The position numbers were made by a program, and so were the translations under genes. The notes under the pieces were generated by a model, which was not told the DNA's origin, did not search any database, and saw only the letters and a list, made by a program, of their open reading frames with translations. 64,000 nt of DNA from Henriciella marina DSM 19595 (lineage in GTDB: Bacteria > Pseudomonadota > Alphaproteobacteria > Caulobacterales > Hyphomonadaceae), in assembly GCF_000376805.1 (NCBI RefSeq), contig NZ_AQXT01000002.1:2232001-2296000 (forward strand), in the 5' to 3' direction. Within the stretch, counting starts at the first letter, position 1; every line of letters begins with the position of its first letter. Positions 52,897 to 61,962 of this stretch are shown here, piece after piece.

Positions 52897-54069
52897 ATGA
52901 GTGACCCCGAGACCCCTTCCACAGACCCGATCGATGCGGAGTTCGAGCCGGCCGAGGATGGCAATGGACAGCATGACTCGTCTGGAACGACAGTTCGCCC
53001 CGTCAAAAATCACGGTCCCGGCTGGCTGTCGCTTCTGTTCGTGATGCTCATTTCGTTCGGGGCCCTCGGTCTCTCGCTCTGGTCATCCGGACTGCTTGAG
53101 AAAGGCCTGAAGCCGAACGAGACCGATACCGGCCTTGCTGCCATGTCCGACCAGCAAAGCGCGCTCGCAGAGCGTCTCGATACGCTGGAAGGTGAGATCG
53201 CTGATATTTCTGATGCGTTGGAGACGGCGCAATCTGACATCGCGTCGCTCGAAACGTCTGCGTCGCGTCAGCCTGAACCCCAGGAAGGCCCGACCCCGGC
53301 GGCGATCGAGTCTCGTATTACAGACCTTGAAACACAGCTCGCGAATCAGCCTGAGCCAGCACCTTCTGTAGATCCCCAGCGCATTGCTGAACTGGAAGCG
53401 GCCATTCAGGCCGCAGGGGATCAGGACGCGCCGACCTCGGCCGAGCTCGCAAGACTTCGCCAGCAAGTGACAGGCCTGCAGTCAGAGATCGCCCAGCTTT
53501 CTAATACCCAGTCGACGCTCAGCGAAAATTTGAGTTCAGCCAGCACACAGGCCGAAACGGCTGGTCGGCAAGCCCTGAAAGCGTCGCAAACGGCACTGGC
53601 CATCGCTTCCATCGAAAACGCTATCGCGGCAGGTGGTCCTTTTGAGGCCCCTGCGCGCCGGCTGGCAGCGCTCCTTCCGTCGAATCAAAACGCCGAGCGG
53701 CTGGCGGCGCTTTCCTCGCGGCCCGTCCCGGGTCTCGATCGTCTGGAACGTGACTTCCTCGCCTTGCGGGACACAGCGCTCGACCTCGACAGCCAGGCGT
53801 CGGGTGAACCAGGCTGGGTCGACAGCGTCTTTGGCGACTTTGTCTCTGTGCGGCGTGGCAACAGGGATAGCGCCGTCCCGGCAACGCTGAACACCGCAAC
53901 CACTTCACTTGAGCGCGGCAACCTCGAAGAGGCCGTCGCCGCCGTCGACAGCCTGCCGGACACAAGCCGCAGTGTTTATGACGCCTGGCTCGCAGACGCC
54001 CGGCGGCGCATTCAGGCTGTTCAGGCCATCGGCGCATTGCGCCTCGAATTCATCGAACAAACTCCTTAG
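52897..54069 (+). CDS. Alphaproteobacterial Mic60/mitofilin-like protein
   Basis: A 390-residue inner-membrane protein: a disordered acidic N-terminus, one membrane helix at about 42-64 (WLSLLFVMLISFGALGLSLW), a long coiled coil at about 80-235, and a conserved C-terminal mitofilin-like domain (residues 245-390). This layout and the position between hemD and hemY match the described alphaproteobacterial ancestor of mitochondrial Mic60, implicated in shaping inner-membrane folds and outer-membrane contacts. Function here is inferred by homology. Confidence 0.8.
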   Translation: MSDPETPSTDPIDAEFEPAEDGNGQHDSSGTTVRPVKNHGPGWLSLLFVMLISFGALGLSLWSSGLLEKGLKPNETDTGLAAMSDQQSALAERLDTLEGEIADISDALETAQSDIASLETSASRQPEPQEGPTPAAIESRITDLETQLANQPEPAPSVDPQRIAELEAAIQAAGDQDAPTSAELARLRQQVTGLQSEIAQLSNTQSTLSENLSSASTQAETAGRQALKASQTALAIASIENAIAAGGPFEAPARRLAALLPSNQNAERLAALSSRPVPGLDRLERDFLALRDTALDLDSQASGEPGWVDSVFGDFVSVRRGNRDSAVPATLNTATTSLERGNLEEAVAAVDSLPDTSRSVYDAWLADARRRIQAVQAIGALRLEFIEQTP

Positions 54070-54080
54070 ATAAGGTCTCC

Positions 54081-55547
54081 ATGATCGTCCTCTTTCTCGT
54101 CATCTGTCTCGTCGTACTCGCCGGTCTCGCCGTCCTCTGGGCGTCGCGCTTCTCCGGTAATGTCGTGATCACGCTTGGTCCCGACACGATCAGCGTTGAT
54201 CTCGTTGTCGCCATCCTGGGCGTCATCCTGCTTGGCGCGATTATGGCGATCGTCTGGGCCGGGCTGGCGGGGCTTATCAAGCTACCGAAACGCTTCACTC
54301 GTGCGCGCAGGAATTCCCGCACCCGCAACGCCAACAAGTCGCTCGCCGACGGTCTTCTGGCTGCAGAAGCAGGCGATGTCAGCGCCGCGCGCAAACATGC
54401 AAGCCGCGCGGCCCAGCACGCCGAAGATGATCGCCTGAAACTGCTGCTTGAGGCGCGCACCGCCGAGATCACGCACGACTGGTCTGGCGCCGAACGTGCC
54501 TGGGGCTCGCTCGCCCGGCTGCCGGGCGGACAGCTTGCAGGCCTCCGCGGCGCGGCAAGCGCTGCCAATGAGCGCGGTGACACGATCGCCGCCGAAGCCC
54601 GCGCCCGCGAAGCTCTCGAGCTCAAGAGCGACGCTGACTGGCCCTTCAATTCCCTGTTCGACAGTCAGATCGCCCGTGGCCACTGGCAGGACGCCCTTGA
54701 TACGCTTGCAACGGGTGAGAAACGCAGCCTGATTTCCGGTGACAGCCTGCGCCGCCGCCGCGCGGTTCTCTATACAGCGCTCGCGACCAGCATGCCGAAC
54801 GCCGAACGCCGCGATGCGCAGAAACTTCTCGCCGACGCCATCCGGGCGGCCGCTACCTTCCCGCCAGCGGCCTATCACGGCGCCCGCCAACTGAAATTTG
54901 AAAGCAAGACGAAGGCCGCTCAGGGCGTTCTGGAACTTGGCTGGCGTGCAAATCCACACCCTGCGCTTGCCCATCTCTGCCGCCGGCTAGACCCACACGA
55001 CACACCGAAAGCGCAGGTCACACGGCTTGAAGCGCTGATCGCCACCAATCCTGACGCCCGCGAAAGCCGTATCCTCAAGGCCGAAGTCGCGATGGCCGAA
55101 CGCGACTGGATCGCCGCCATCCGTGAAGTCGCCATGCTAGTCGAGGAACGCCCGACGGCGAGACTTTGCCTTCTGCTCGAACAGGCACTGCGCGGATATG
55201 GTGACAGTAGCGAAGCCGACCGCTGGGGCCGTATGGCGATCACCGCCTCGCGAGAGGCCGAATGGTCCGACATCGACCCGAACGGACAGGCTTTCGATTA
55301 TTCCCGCCGCGACTGGGCGCGTCTTGTCTACTCATTCGGTGACGCAGGCACGCTCATCCATCCGCGCTACGAATCCTATGGACGGGACCTCGAGGCAGGC
55401 CGGCATATTGCCCTCCCTGCCCCGCTCGCCGGGGTCCAGACAAGCGGCAACGCGGCGCAGAAAGCCCTGCCACCAGCAAGTGAGCCGCCAAAGGCTGTCA
55501 CCGAACCTCCGGCTGATTATGTCCGCGACGGGAGCTATGACGACTAG
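54081..55547 (+). CDS. hemY: HemY-family membrane protein with TPR-like repeats
   Basis: A 488-residue protein with two N-terminal membrane helices (1-22 and 40-62) and a long helical C-terminal part with TPR-like repeats (LADGLLAAEAGDVSAARKHA and similar). HemY proteins sit in heme operons and are thought to organise heme synthesis at the membrane; they are not the protoporphyrinogen oxidase also called HemY. It lies 11 bases after the Mic60-like gene. The C-terminal Pro-rich stretch is disordered. Confidence 0.88.
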   Translation: MIVLFLVICLVVLAGLAVLWASRFSGNVVITLGPDTISVDLVVAILGVILLGAIMAIVWAGLAGLIKLPKRFTRARRNSRTRNANKSLADGLLAAEAGDVSAARKHASRAAQHAEDDRLKLLLEARTAEITHDWSGAERAWGSLARLPGGQLAGLRGAASAANERGDTIAAEARAREALELKSDADWPFNSLFDSQIARGHWQDALDTLATGEKRSLISGDSLRRRRAVLYTALATSMPNAERRDAQKLLADAIRAAATFPPAAYHGARQLKFESKTKAAQGVLELGWRANPHPALAHLCRRLDPHDTPKAQVTRLEALIATNPDARESRILKAEVAMAERDWIAAIREVAMLVEERPTARLCLLLEQALRGYGDSSEADRWGRMAITASREAEWSDIDPNGQAFDYSRRDWARLVYSFGDAGTLIHPRYESYGRDLEAGRHIALPAPLAGVQTSGNAAQKALPPASEPPKAVTEPPADYVRDGSYDD

Positions 55548-55631
55548 CGACTGAAGCCGCCGCCGGCATTTCTGATATGCCCGCTTGCCGAAAACAGCAC
55601 TTGGCGCTATGGAGGCGCCTTCCAAAGGATA

Positions 55632-55707
55632 GCCGCCTTAGCTCAGCTGGTAGAGCATCGCATTCGTAATGCGGGGGTCAGGTGTTCAAGTCACCTAGGC
55701 GGCACCA
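55632..55707 (+). tRNA. tRNA-Thr (anticodon CGT)
   Basis: A cloverleaf of 76 bases including an encoded CCA. The acceptor stem pairs GCCGCCT with AGGCGGC, the D-arm is GCTCAGCTGGTAGAGC, the anticodon loop is TTCGTAA with anticodon CGT, and the T-arm is AGGTGTTCAAGTCACCT. It reads ACG (Thr) codons. The gene follows hemY by 84 bases and is followed by a perfect 25-bp palindrome. Confidence 0.96.
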
Positions 55708-55731
55708 TTCAAATCCGATTTGCGGCGCAAA

Positions 55732-55756
55732 ATTTTTGGTCCAGTGGACCAAAAAT
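55732..55756. repeat. 25-bp perfect inverted repeat downstream of tRNA-Thr
   Basis: Arms of 12 bases (ATTTTTGGTCCA and its complement) flank one central G. It lies 25 bases after the tRNA. As RNA it would fold into a strong hairpin; as DNA it could be a protein-binding palindrome. No integrase or mobile gene is near. Confidence 0.85.
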
Positions 55757-55829
55757 AGGTTTTGAATGCTCCGGCAGGAGCCTTCTGGGCACCGTGGCGA
55801 AATTCCAGCATCTGGCAGATCAGTCAGCT

Positions 55830-56366
55830 TCACCCCAAGGGATAATCCGCCACAGGCTCATAGACGCTTTTCTTGCCGGGCCGGGAAATGCTTTCAAACA
55901 GATGAAACCGGTCCGCGGTCCATGGGCCCGCGCGCAGCACCTGCCAGCGCTCTGACCACGCCATGGCGGCCTGAAGTGGCGAATTGTTCAAATAGGCGAG
56001 CGTGATGTGGGGCTTGAAGGGTTTTGCGTCCGGCTCAATGCCGAGACGGTCGGCGGTCCGGCGGCACTCTCTGGCCAACACATCCAGCTCAGGCGTCCGC
56101 TTCACGGTCGCAAAGACCGATGATGGCTCTTTCCGGCCAAACCAGCCGACGCCTTCAATGCTGAGGTCGAACTGCGGCGCCTCGATCTCTCCGATCGCGA
56201 TATCAAGCTCGGCGGCGACCGGTTCGATCATGTCGCCGAAAAAGCCGAGCGTCACATGAAAATGCGACCGGTCGCGCCAGCGCGCACCCTCAAGCCCGGT
56301 CATCAGGGGCTCCAGCCGGTCGGCGATATCATCCGGCACGGGCAAGCCAGCAAACAGTCTGATCAT
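55830..56366 (-). CDS. thpR: RNA 2',3'-cyclic phosphodiesterase
   Basis: A 178-residue 2H phosphoesterase. Both HxT motifs are present: HFHVTLGFFG near residue 37 and KPHITLAYL near residue 120. Family members open 2',3'-cyclic phosphates or ligate tRNA ends in vitro. The start at 56366 (MIRLFAGLPVP) matches the family. Confidence 0.92.
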   Translation of the reverse strand: MIRLFAGLPVPDDIADRLEPLMTGLEGARWRDRSHFHVTLGFFGDMIEPVAAELDIAIGEIEAPQFDLSIEGVGWFGRKEPSSVFATVKRTPELDVLARECRRTADRLGIEPDAKPFKPHITLAYLNNSPLQAAMAWSERWQVLRAGPWTADRFHLFESISRPGKKSVYEPVADYPLG

Positions 56367-56383
56367 GCGCCTACATGACAAGC

Positions 56384-56411
56384 AAAAAGCCCGGCCATCA
56401 AGACCGGGCTT
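56384..56411 (-). terminator. Rho-independent terminator after DUF2853 gene
   Basis: On the minus strand AAGCCCGG and CCGGGCTT form a stem followed by TTTTTGC. It separates the DUF2853 gene from thpR, so the two are not one transcript. Confidence 0.85.
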
Positions 56412-56446
56412 CCTGTTATGTCAGCGGCACCGGATGTCTCAGCGTA

Positions 56447-56779
56447 TCAGCTGGCAAGATCATCCAGCTTTCCGAAGTGCTCGGCCAGCAGATAGTAGAA
56501 GGTGACGCGGGACTTGTTGCTGCCTTCCGGCTTCAGCTTCTCGCAGATCTTGCCGATCGCGGCATCGATCTCACCATTCTTTTCTTTCAGGCTGAGCTTG
56601 TTGCGGCAGAATTTCTCGCGAACCCGCTGCAGCTCCTGCTCATCGGAACAGGAAACGAGCGACGAATCCCTGTTGCGCAGCGCAATGCCGAGATGGCCGA
56701 CAATCTTCTCTGCGGCCTTCTGATTATACCCTTTTGCGTATTTCTTTATATTGTCAGCATACGCCGATGCGTCGGCCAT
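56447..56779 (-). CDS. DUF2853 family protein
   Basis: A 110-residue helical protein of the DUF2853 family, recognised from YADNIKKYAKGYNQKAAEKIV and the C-terminal SRVTFYYLLAEHFGKL. Function is unknown. GGGGGA lies about seven bases before the ATG at 56779; the in-frame ATG at 56794 is less likely. It is transcribed alone and ends at its own terminator. Confidence 0.82.
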   Translation of the reverse strand: MADASAYADNIKKYAKGYNQKAAEKIVGHLGIALRNRDSSLVSCSDEQELQRVREKFCRNKLSLKEKNGEIDAAIGKICEKLKPEGSNKSRVTFYYLLAEHFGKLDDLAS

Positions 56780-56945
56780 ATGGCGATCCCCCATGCCTTA
56801 TGAATGTGTGTCCCGTCTGTCCCCGGACAGAAAAACATGGTGCCGCTAGCCTCTGCGAAAGTCAAACCTGTTGAAAGGGGCGAGACGGCGTCGCGGATAG
56901 AGAGGCAACGAGGATCTCCAACTGTGCGCGCCCGTCCGGTTTTCC

Positions 56946-56974
56946 TTGAACTGGAGGGGTATTTCACACATATT
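56946..56974 (+). promoter_or_regulatory. Candidate promoter for the Bax-inhibitor-1 family gene
   Basis: TTGAAC (56946-56951) and CATATT (56969-56974) with 17 bases between, about 50 bases before the start codon. The 243-base intergenic region holds nothing else I can support. Confidence 0.5.
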
Positions 56975-57022
56975 ATCGGTAATCGGCATGACGATCATGC
57001 CGGCCTTTCGAAAGAGGGATAA

Positions 57023-57805
57023 ATGAACGATTTCAACTCATCTGTCGCCCGTGGCAGGACTATGGATGCCAGCCTGGATCAGGGCCTTCGGTCCTTCATG
57101 CTTGGCGTCTATCAGAAACTGACCCTCGGCATCGCGCTTTCTGGCGTGCTCGCCTTTGCGGCTGGCACGTGGGACCCGCTCACTGCACTCATCTTCGGCA
57201 CGCCGCTCTACTACGTTGTGGCGTTCGCGCCGATCGCGCTGATCTTTGGCTCCATGTTCTTCATGAAGAACCCTTCGCCAACCGGGTCGGCGATCCTGTA
57301 CTGGGCCATCGTGACGTTCATTGGCCTTGGCATGGGCGTTTATTTCTACATGGCCGAAGCGAACATTTCGACCACGACCGCAGGCGGAATCTCGCAGTCG
57401 CTCAACTATATGACGATCGCGAAGGCCTTCCTGATCACGGCGTCTGCCTTTGGTGCGCTAACGCTCTGGGGGTACTCGACAAAACGAGACCTCTCTGCCA
57501 TCGGCAGCTTTGCCATCATGGCGATCTGGGCCCTGTTCGCTGTATCGGTCGTCTACATGGTCCTGCCAATGCTCGGCATTCTGGAGCCATCTTCCGGCAT
57601 GGAATGGCTGATCTCTGGTGGCTTCGCCCTGCTCTCGGCCGTGCTCGTGGCATGGCAGACCCAGCAGTTGAAGGAAGGCTACTATCAGCTTGCAGGCGAC
57701 CAGCGCGGCATGGCCGTGATGACCAACTGGGGCGCACTGAACTTCTTTATCATGTTCGTGAACATGTTCCGGTTCGTCCTGATGTTCCTGTCCTCGCGAG
57801 AATAG
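57023..57805 (+). CDS. Bax inhibitor-1 / YccA family membrane protein
   Basis: A 260-residue integral membrane protein with seven predicted helices. The N-terminal LRSFMLGVYQKLTLGIALSGV and the closing NWGALNFFIMFVNMFRFVLM are typical of the TMBIM family, whose bacterial members are proton-regulated calcium-leak channels or FtsH modulators. The start ATG lies after GAGGG. A terminator follows. Confidence 0.92.
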   Translation: MNDFNSSVARGRTMDASLDQGLRSFMLGVYQKLTLGIALSGVLAFAAGTWDPLTALIFGTPLYYVVAFAPIALIFGSMFFMKNPSPTGSAILYWAIVTFIGLGMGVYFYMAEANISTTTAGGISQSLNYMTIAKAFLITASAFGALTLWGYSTKRDLSAIGSFAIMAIWALFAVSVVYMVLPMLGILEPSSGMEWLISGGFALLSAVLVAWQTQQLKEGYYQLAGDQRGMAVMTNWGALNFFIMFVNMFRFVLMFLSSRE

Positions 57806-57827
57806 ACCATCACGGACCTACACAATT

Positions 57828-57865
57828 CAGAGCCCCGGGAGCAGCCGCTTCCGGGGCTTTTTCTT
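57828..57865 (+). terminator. Rho-independent terminator after the Bax-inhibitor-1 family gene
   Basis: AGAGCCCCGG and CCGGGGCTTTTTC arms around a short loop, followed by a T-run, about 25 bases after the stop. Confidence 0.9.
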
Positions 57866-57929
57866 GACTCTTCCCTGTAGACGATGACACCTTGGAACAG
57901 ATCATGAACCAATGGGAGGTGGGCGGAAG

Positions 57930-58385
57930 ATGGCCTATGATCCTCAGAACCCTTGCGCGAGCGATATCTGCCGCGGTGTCCTGCGCCTCTTCAGTGCGAT
58001 GAACCTCGCCGGGGTGACTGAGATGACCCTCGCCAATTCCCGACGCGCCGACATTGCAGCCATAGGGCCAAAGGGCGAAATCGTCATCGTGGAGATCAAG
58101 AGCTCGGTCGCCGACTTTCGCTCCGACGGAAAATGGCCGGACTACCGGCCCTTCTGCGACCGGTTCTATTTCGCGGTCAGTCACGGCTTTCCCAAAGACC
58201 TGATCCCGCCAGAGACGGGGCTTATCGTGGCCGACGGGTTTGGCGGCGCCGTATTGCGAGAGCCTGAAACGACGCCCCTTGCCGGGGCGCGCCGCAAGGC
58301 CATGACGCTGCGTTTTGCCCGTCTGGCCGCAGCCCGTTCAACCCAATATGCGCACCAGCCCTACACGCCTGAAACGGTGGAATAG
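57930..58385 (+). CDS. mmcB: MmcB-family DNA repair protein
   Basis: A 151-residue PD-(D/E)xK nuclease-like protein. MTLANSRRADIAAIGPKGEIVIVEIKSS carries the nuclease core: a catalytic Asp and the ExK of VEIKS, followed by DFRSDGKWPDYRPFCDRFYFAV. In Caulobacter MmcB is linked to DNA damage and mutagenic lesion bypass. GGAGG lies 11 bases before the ATG at 57930; the frame's earlier ATG at 57912 lacks a ribosome site. Confidence 0.9.
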   Translation: MAYDPQNPCASDICRGVLRLFSAMNLAGVTEMTLANSRRADIAAIGPKGEIVIVEIKSSVADFRSDGKWPDYRPFCDRFYFAVSHGFPKDLIPPETGLIVADGFGGAVLREPETTPLAGARRKAMTLRFARLAAARSTQYAHQPYTPETVE

Positions 58386-58546
58386 ATCGCCATTGCCAGG
58401 AGAAGCGCGCCACGATGGACGTCCTTCGAGCACATGTCTGAGACAGAGCTCCGTCCTTATCCTCTGCGGCGCGCAAAAGGCTTCCGACCGCTTGCCATTG
58501 CAAGTCAGGCTGGACGCCCGCACGCAGAATGCCTAGCTGACAGGCT

Positions 58547-59095
58547 ATGAGCCTCGCCTATCCCCTCGCCCTTTCCGCAGAAGACGCCCTGAACGGCGCG
58601 GGCGAAGCGGCGCGCACGCGCTATGAAGCCGAAACGCTGGCAGGCGACACGCCCATTCTTTCACTTGAGACCGAATGGCTTAAGCCGGATGCGGCGACGG
58701 TCGAGGCCGTGATAAAGCAGGCCGAATCCGGAGAGGCAAAGGGCTTCATACAGATTTACGAAGATGCCGACGGACAGCCCGTCCTGGCGGTGACCTACTG
58801 GAAGCTGAAGCACACACCAGCCGAGAAGGTGGCCAAACCGCCCGAGAAAACTGAGGTGGTTGAGCCTCAGCCCGTCCCGAAGGAAAAGAAGCCCGCCACA
58901 GAGGCAGATCATACCGACGATCTCTATTTCCGGCATGGCCGCACCAAGCGCGCCCGCAAGCGGCAACAGTCAGACCCGCGCCAGATGGACCTGTTCATCA
59001 GCCCCGATCAGCGCGGCTATGAACACAAGGATCCGAACAACCCGAACACGATGCTCACCGACGAAGAAGGCGACGGCACGACGTTCGGGGGATAG
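58547..59095 (+). CDS. Hypothetical protein
   Basis: A 182-residue acidic, mostly soluble protein. The N-terminal 90 residues look folded (YEAETLAGDTPILSLETEW, then FIQIYEDADGQPVLAVTYWK), and the rest is a charged, Pro- and Lys-rich tail ending in DEEGDGTTFGG. I recognise no family. The preceding 161 bases show no gene. Codon use resembles neighbouring genes, so I believe it is real. Confidence 0.6.
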   Translation: MSLAYPLALSAEDALNGAGEAARTRYEAETLAGDTPILSLETEWLKPDAATVEAVIKQAESGEAKGFIQIYEDADGQPVLAVTYWKLKHTPAEKVAKPPEKTEVVEPQPVPKEKKPATEADHTDDLYFRHGRTKRARKRQQSDPRQMDLFISPDQRGYEHKDPNNPNTMLTDEEGDGTTFGG

Positions 59096-59183
59096 GTCGG
59101 CGGATGCCGCTCAGCTCAGATGAACAGAGTTGCAGGGACGCCGAATAAAGGGGTCCATCACAGCTGGATGGATTTGCGCTTTA

Positions 59184-59708
59184 TCATGCTGACTGGAAGG
59201 TCAGCGCCACGCCATTATTGCAGTAGCGCAGGCCTGTTGGCTGTGGGCCATCTTCGAAGACATGGCCCTGATGGCCAAGGCAACGGGCGCAATGATACTC
59301 GGTGCGCGTCATGAAGAGCGTATTGTCTTCCTTGAAGCCGAGGCTGCCATCGATGTAGTTCCAGAAGCTCGGCCAGCCGGTGCCGCTGTCATATTTCCAT
59401 TCGGACTTGAACAGCGGCAGGTCGCAGCCCTTGCAGTTGAAGGTGCCTTCGCGGCTTTCCCTGTTGAGCGGCGATGTGCCCGCACGCTCGGTGTCTTCCT
59501 TGCGCAGGACGTCGAACGCATCAGGGGAAAGGCGCTCACGCCACTCGGCTTCGGTGATATTCCGCCAGTCGGTATCGGCGTATTGAGCCTCTCCGCCGCT
59601 TTTGGTCTCGGCAGAGCTGCGAGCATTAGTGCAGGCAGCAAGCAAGCCGCCGGCCACTGTTCCAAGCAGCAGGCGACGACGCGAGAATGCAGTGTTTGTC
59701 TGTGTCAT
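59184..59708 (-). CDS. msrB: Peptide-methionine (R)-S-oxide reductase, exported by Tat
   Basis: A 174-residue enzyme that repairs methionine-R-sulfoxide. A Tat signal (SRRRLLLGTVAGGLLAAC) with a lipobox-like end means it acts outside the cytoplasm. The MsrB core has EGTFNCKGCDLPLF and EYHCARCLGHQGHVF, giving the four zinc cysteines, and GLRYCNNGVAL with the catalytic Cys163. The start at 59708 fits the signal; the longer frame to 59816 is not supported. Confidence 0.93.
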   Translation of the reverse strand: MTQTNTAFSRRRLLLGTVAGGLLAACTNARSSAETKSGGEAQYADTDWRNITEAEWRERLSPDAFDVLRKEDTERAGTSPLNRESREGTFNCKGCDLPLFKSEWKYDSGTGWPSFWNYIDGSLGFKEDNTLFMTRTEYHCARCLGHQGHVFEDGPQPTGLRYCNNGVALTFQSA

Positions 59709-59864
59709 ATCCCCGATATGGTGGCCTCTGCGCGCCTGACCACTCACAAATGCGTGTGGAAAAGGTGAGGCGACAGCACCGATTGCCTGCAGCAGAGGGT
59801 CGCCATCGCCGCGCACAGCCTATAGAAGTCCGCCTCGGAATTAACTGAACTTGCGGAGCCGGCC

Positions 59865-60116
59865 ATGGACGACGGAAAGCTGACGGATGCGGCGCGCGAA
59901 AAGCTGCGCCTGACAGTCGAGCGTATCGAACGCCTCGATGAAGAAAAAAAAGAGGTCGCCGACCAGATCAAGGATGTCTACGCCGAGGCCAAGGCCATGG
60001 GCTATGACACCAAGGCGCTTCGCCAGGTCGTGCGTCTGCGCAAGCAGGACCGTCAGGAACGCGAAGAGCAGGAAGCTATTCTCGAAACCTACCTGATCGC
60101 TCTCGGCGAGGTCTAA
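59865..60116 (+). CDS. gapR: Nucleoid-associated protein GapR (DUF2312)
   Basis: An 83-residue helical protein of the DUF2312/GapR family: [20 protein letters not shown] and DIKDV-like stretch, then [15 protein letters not shown]. In Caulobacter GapR binds overtwisted AT-rich DNA and aids topoisomerases in replication and chromosome segregation. Full length. Its stop overlaps the convergent flavin monooxygenase gene by four bases. Confidence 0.93.
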   Translation: MDDGKLTDAAREKLRLTVERIERLDEEKKEVADQIKDVYAEAKAMGYDTKALRQVVRLRKQDRQEREEQEAILETYLIALGEV

Positions 60117-61330
60117 GCCCCGCTGCCTTTCCAGTGCTCCGGCCTCGGGCCCAGCCCGATGGCCCGCGCAGGCAGCCGCCTCAACAAGGGCACGGCGTTC
60201 AGCAGCTTCACAGCCAGCGGAACGCCCGGTTTCCCCGTCCGCCTGATCGCTGGCAGGATAACTCTCTCGTGCGCGAACACCTGCACGGACTGCGTGATGC
60301 AGGCGGGCCATTCACGCCGCGTCTGCACTTTTTCCAGTATCCGGCGCGGCACGCGGCCGCTCTTCAGATGCGGTGCCAGGATCTGCGCGGCCGCGATGGC
60401 ATCCTGTAGCGCCAGATTTATCCCCACCCCGCCAACCGGCGACATGGCGTGGGCCGCATCACCGATCGCCAGCAACCCATCACGCCACCAGGTCTCAAGC
60501 CGGCTGACCTGAACGTCCAGTCGCTTGATGTCGTCAAAGCTCTCCAGCGCACCTGCGGCCGTCTCGAAACCCGGCGCGATCTCGGTAATCTTCTGCTTCA
60601 TCGCGTCGATCCCCGCTTCTTTCAGGGCCGCTTCGCCGCCCTTCTCGATCACGAACGCGCATTGCCAATAGCTGCCGCGGTTGATCGTCACCAGAAAGCC
60701 GCCGGGCCCGATATGGCCGAGCGATTCATCTCCTGCCTGGGTTTCATCGCGCGGCAGCGAAAACCAGAGAACATCGATTGGCGCGCCCTTGTCGATCAGT
60801 TTGAGCGCCGCTGCATCGCGCAGGGTTGAACCGCGCCCATCGCACGCAACCGTCAGACCGGCGCGGATCCGGATCTCCTCACCGCCTGTCTCTGCACGAA
60901 CGCCGGTAATGACACCGTCCCGGCCAAGCAGCCGGTCGGCGCGCGTTGACATCATAAGCCGGAAATTCGGCAACGCTTTCGCTTCATCGGCAAGGAAATC
61001 CAGAAACTCCCATTGCGGCATGAAGGCGACGTATCTCGCCGCCACCGGGAGATGACGGAAATCGACAATCCGATAGTGCCTGTCATTGATATTGAGGCCA
61101 ATCTGCTCGGTCTTCTCATGCGGTCGGGCCAGGAAGCGCTCAAGCAGACCCAGCTCGTGCAAAACCTGCATCGTTGATGGATGCACCGTGTCGCCGCGAA
61201 AATCGCGAAGGAAGTCTTGGTGCTTTTCCAGCACGATGACGTCCACGCCCTGGCGCGCCAGCAGATAGCCGAGCATCATGCCGGCAGGGCCGCCGCCAGC
61301 GATACAGCAATCTGTTTCAAGGTTCTGCAT
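60113..61330 (-). CDS. FAD-dependent aromatic hydroxylase-like oxidoreductase
   Basis: A 405-residue flavoprotein of the PHBH/UbiH class. [20 protein letters not shown] is the FAD-binding site, [13 protein letters not shown] the middle DG motif, and [20 protein letters not shown] the C-terminal GD motif. It should use NAD(P)H and oxygen on an aromatic or related substrate. The ATG at 61330 (MQNLETDC) is the best start; the earlier one at 61396 overlaps the divergent gene. Substrate unknown. Confidence 0.9.
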   Translation of the reverse strand: MQNLETDCCIAGGGPAGMMLGYLLARQGVDVIVLEKHQDFLRDFRGDTVHPSTMQVLHELGLLERFLARPHEKTEQIGLNINDRHYRIVDFRHLPVAARYVAFMPQWEFLDFLADEAKALPNFRLMMSTRADRLLGRDGVITGVRAETGGEEIRIRAGLTVACDGRGSTLRDAAALKLIDKGAPIDVLWFSLPRDETQAGDESLGHIGPGGFLVTINRGSYWQCAFVIEKGGEAALKEAGIDAMKQKITEIAPGFETAAGALESFDDIKRLDVQVSRLETWWRDGLLAIGDAAHAMSPVGGVGINLALQDAIAAAQILAPHLKSGRVPRRILEKVQTRREWPACITQSVQVFAHERVILPAIRRTGKPGVPLAVKLLNAVPLLRRLPARAIGLGPRPEHWKGSGA

Positions 61331-61389
61331 AAAGGCCGACCGCTTCAGTTTGGCATTCTGCGCAAAGGCACCTAATCTCACACACAGAC

Positions 61390-61962
61390 ATGTCACGCGA
61401 AATCGACGAAAGAAAGAAGCGCAAGGCCCTGCGCAAAATCCGCAAGGCCGCAGAACTCGCCGAGCGCGGCGAGGGCCCGCCCCTGTCCGACTGGGAGCGG
61501 GAGTTTCTCGAAGAGGTCGAAGAGCGGATCGAGACCTATGGCTCAGCCTTTGCGGACCCCGAAAAAGGCAATCTCGACGACCCGATGTCAGCGCTGCAAT
61601 CGCAGAAGCTGAAAGAGATCGGCAAGAAAGCGCGCGGCAAGGAGACCGGCTTCAAGACACGCAAACCGATCGGCTGGAAAAAGAAGGAAGGCTTCACGCC
61701 GCGTGTGCGCCAGCTCGATGAGGATGTCGCCGAGAAGCCCGCGCCGCAGCCTGAAACGAAGCCGCCGCCTCCCTTCAGCGTGATACGCGGCAGCGACCTT
61801 GGTGCGCCTCGCCCCAAGCGCGCCCCCGGCCGGAAGCCGCCTGCAAAGTCAGCAGCTCAGTCAAAGCAACCCGGCTCAGAGCCAGCGCCTCCCCCCGCTG
61901 CGAAACGCCCCACTGGCAGACCCGCTTTCCGCGTCATTCAGGGCGGCAAGGATGACGCCTGA
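61390..61962 (+). CDS. Hypothetical basic protein with disordered tail
   Basis: A 190-residue protein: a charged helical N-terminus (RKKRKALRKIRKAAELAERG), a middle helical region with DWEREFLEEVEERIE, then a long Pro/Lys/Ala-rich disordered C-terminus ending PTGRPAFRVIQGGKDDA. I recognise no family. It overlaps the ASCH gene by 11 bases, so the two are probably one operon. Nucleic-acid binding is a guess from charge. Confidence 0.6.
   Translation: MSREIDERKKRKALRKIRKAAELAERGEGPPLSDWEREFLEEVEERIETYGSAFADPEKGNLDDPMSALQSQKLKEIGKKARGKETGFKTRKPIGWKKKEGFTPRVRQLDEDVAEKPAPQPETKPPPPFSVIRGSDLGAPRPKRAPGRKPPAKSAAQSKQPGSEPAPPPAAKRPTGRPAFRVIQGGKDDA

Noticed and set aside
58386-58546. A small gene between mmcB and the hypothetical gene at 58547
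   Set aside because: Short frames exist on both strands but none has a ribosome site or a plausible protein sequence.
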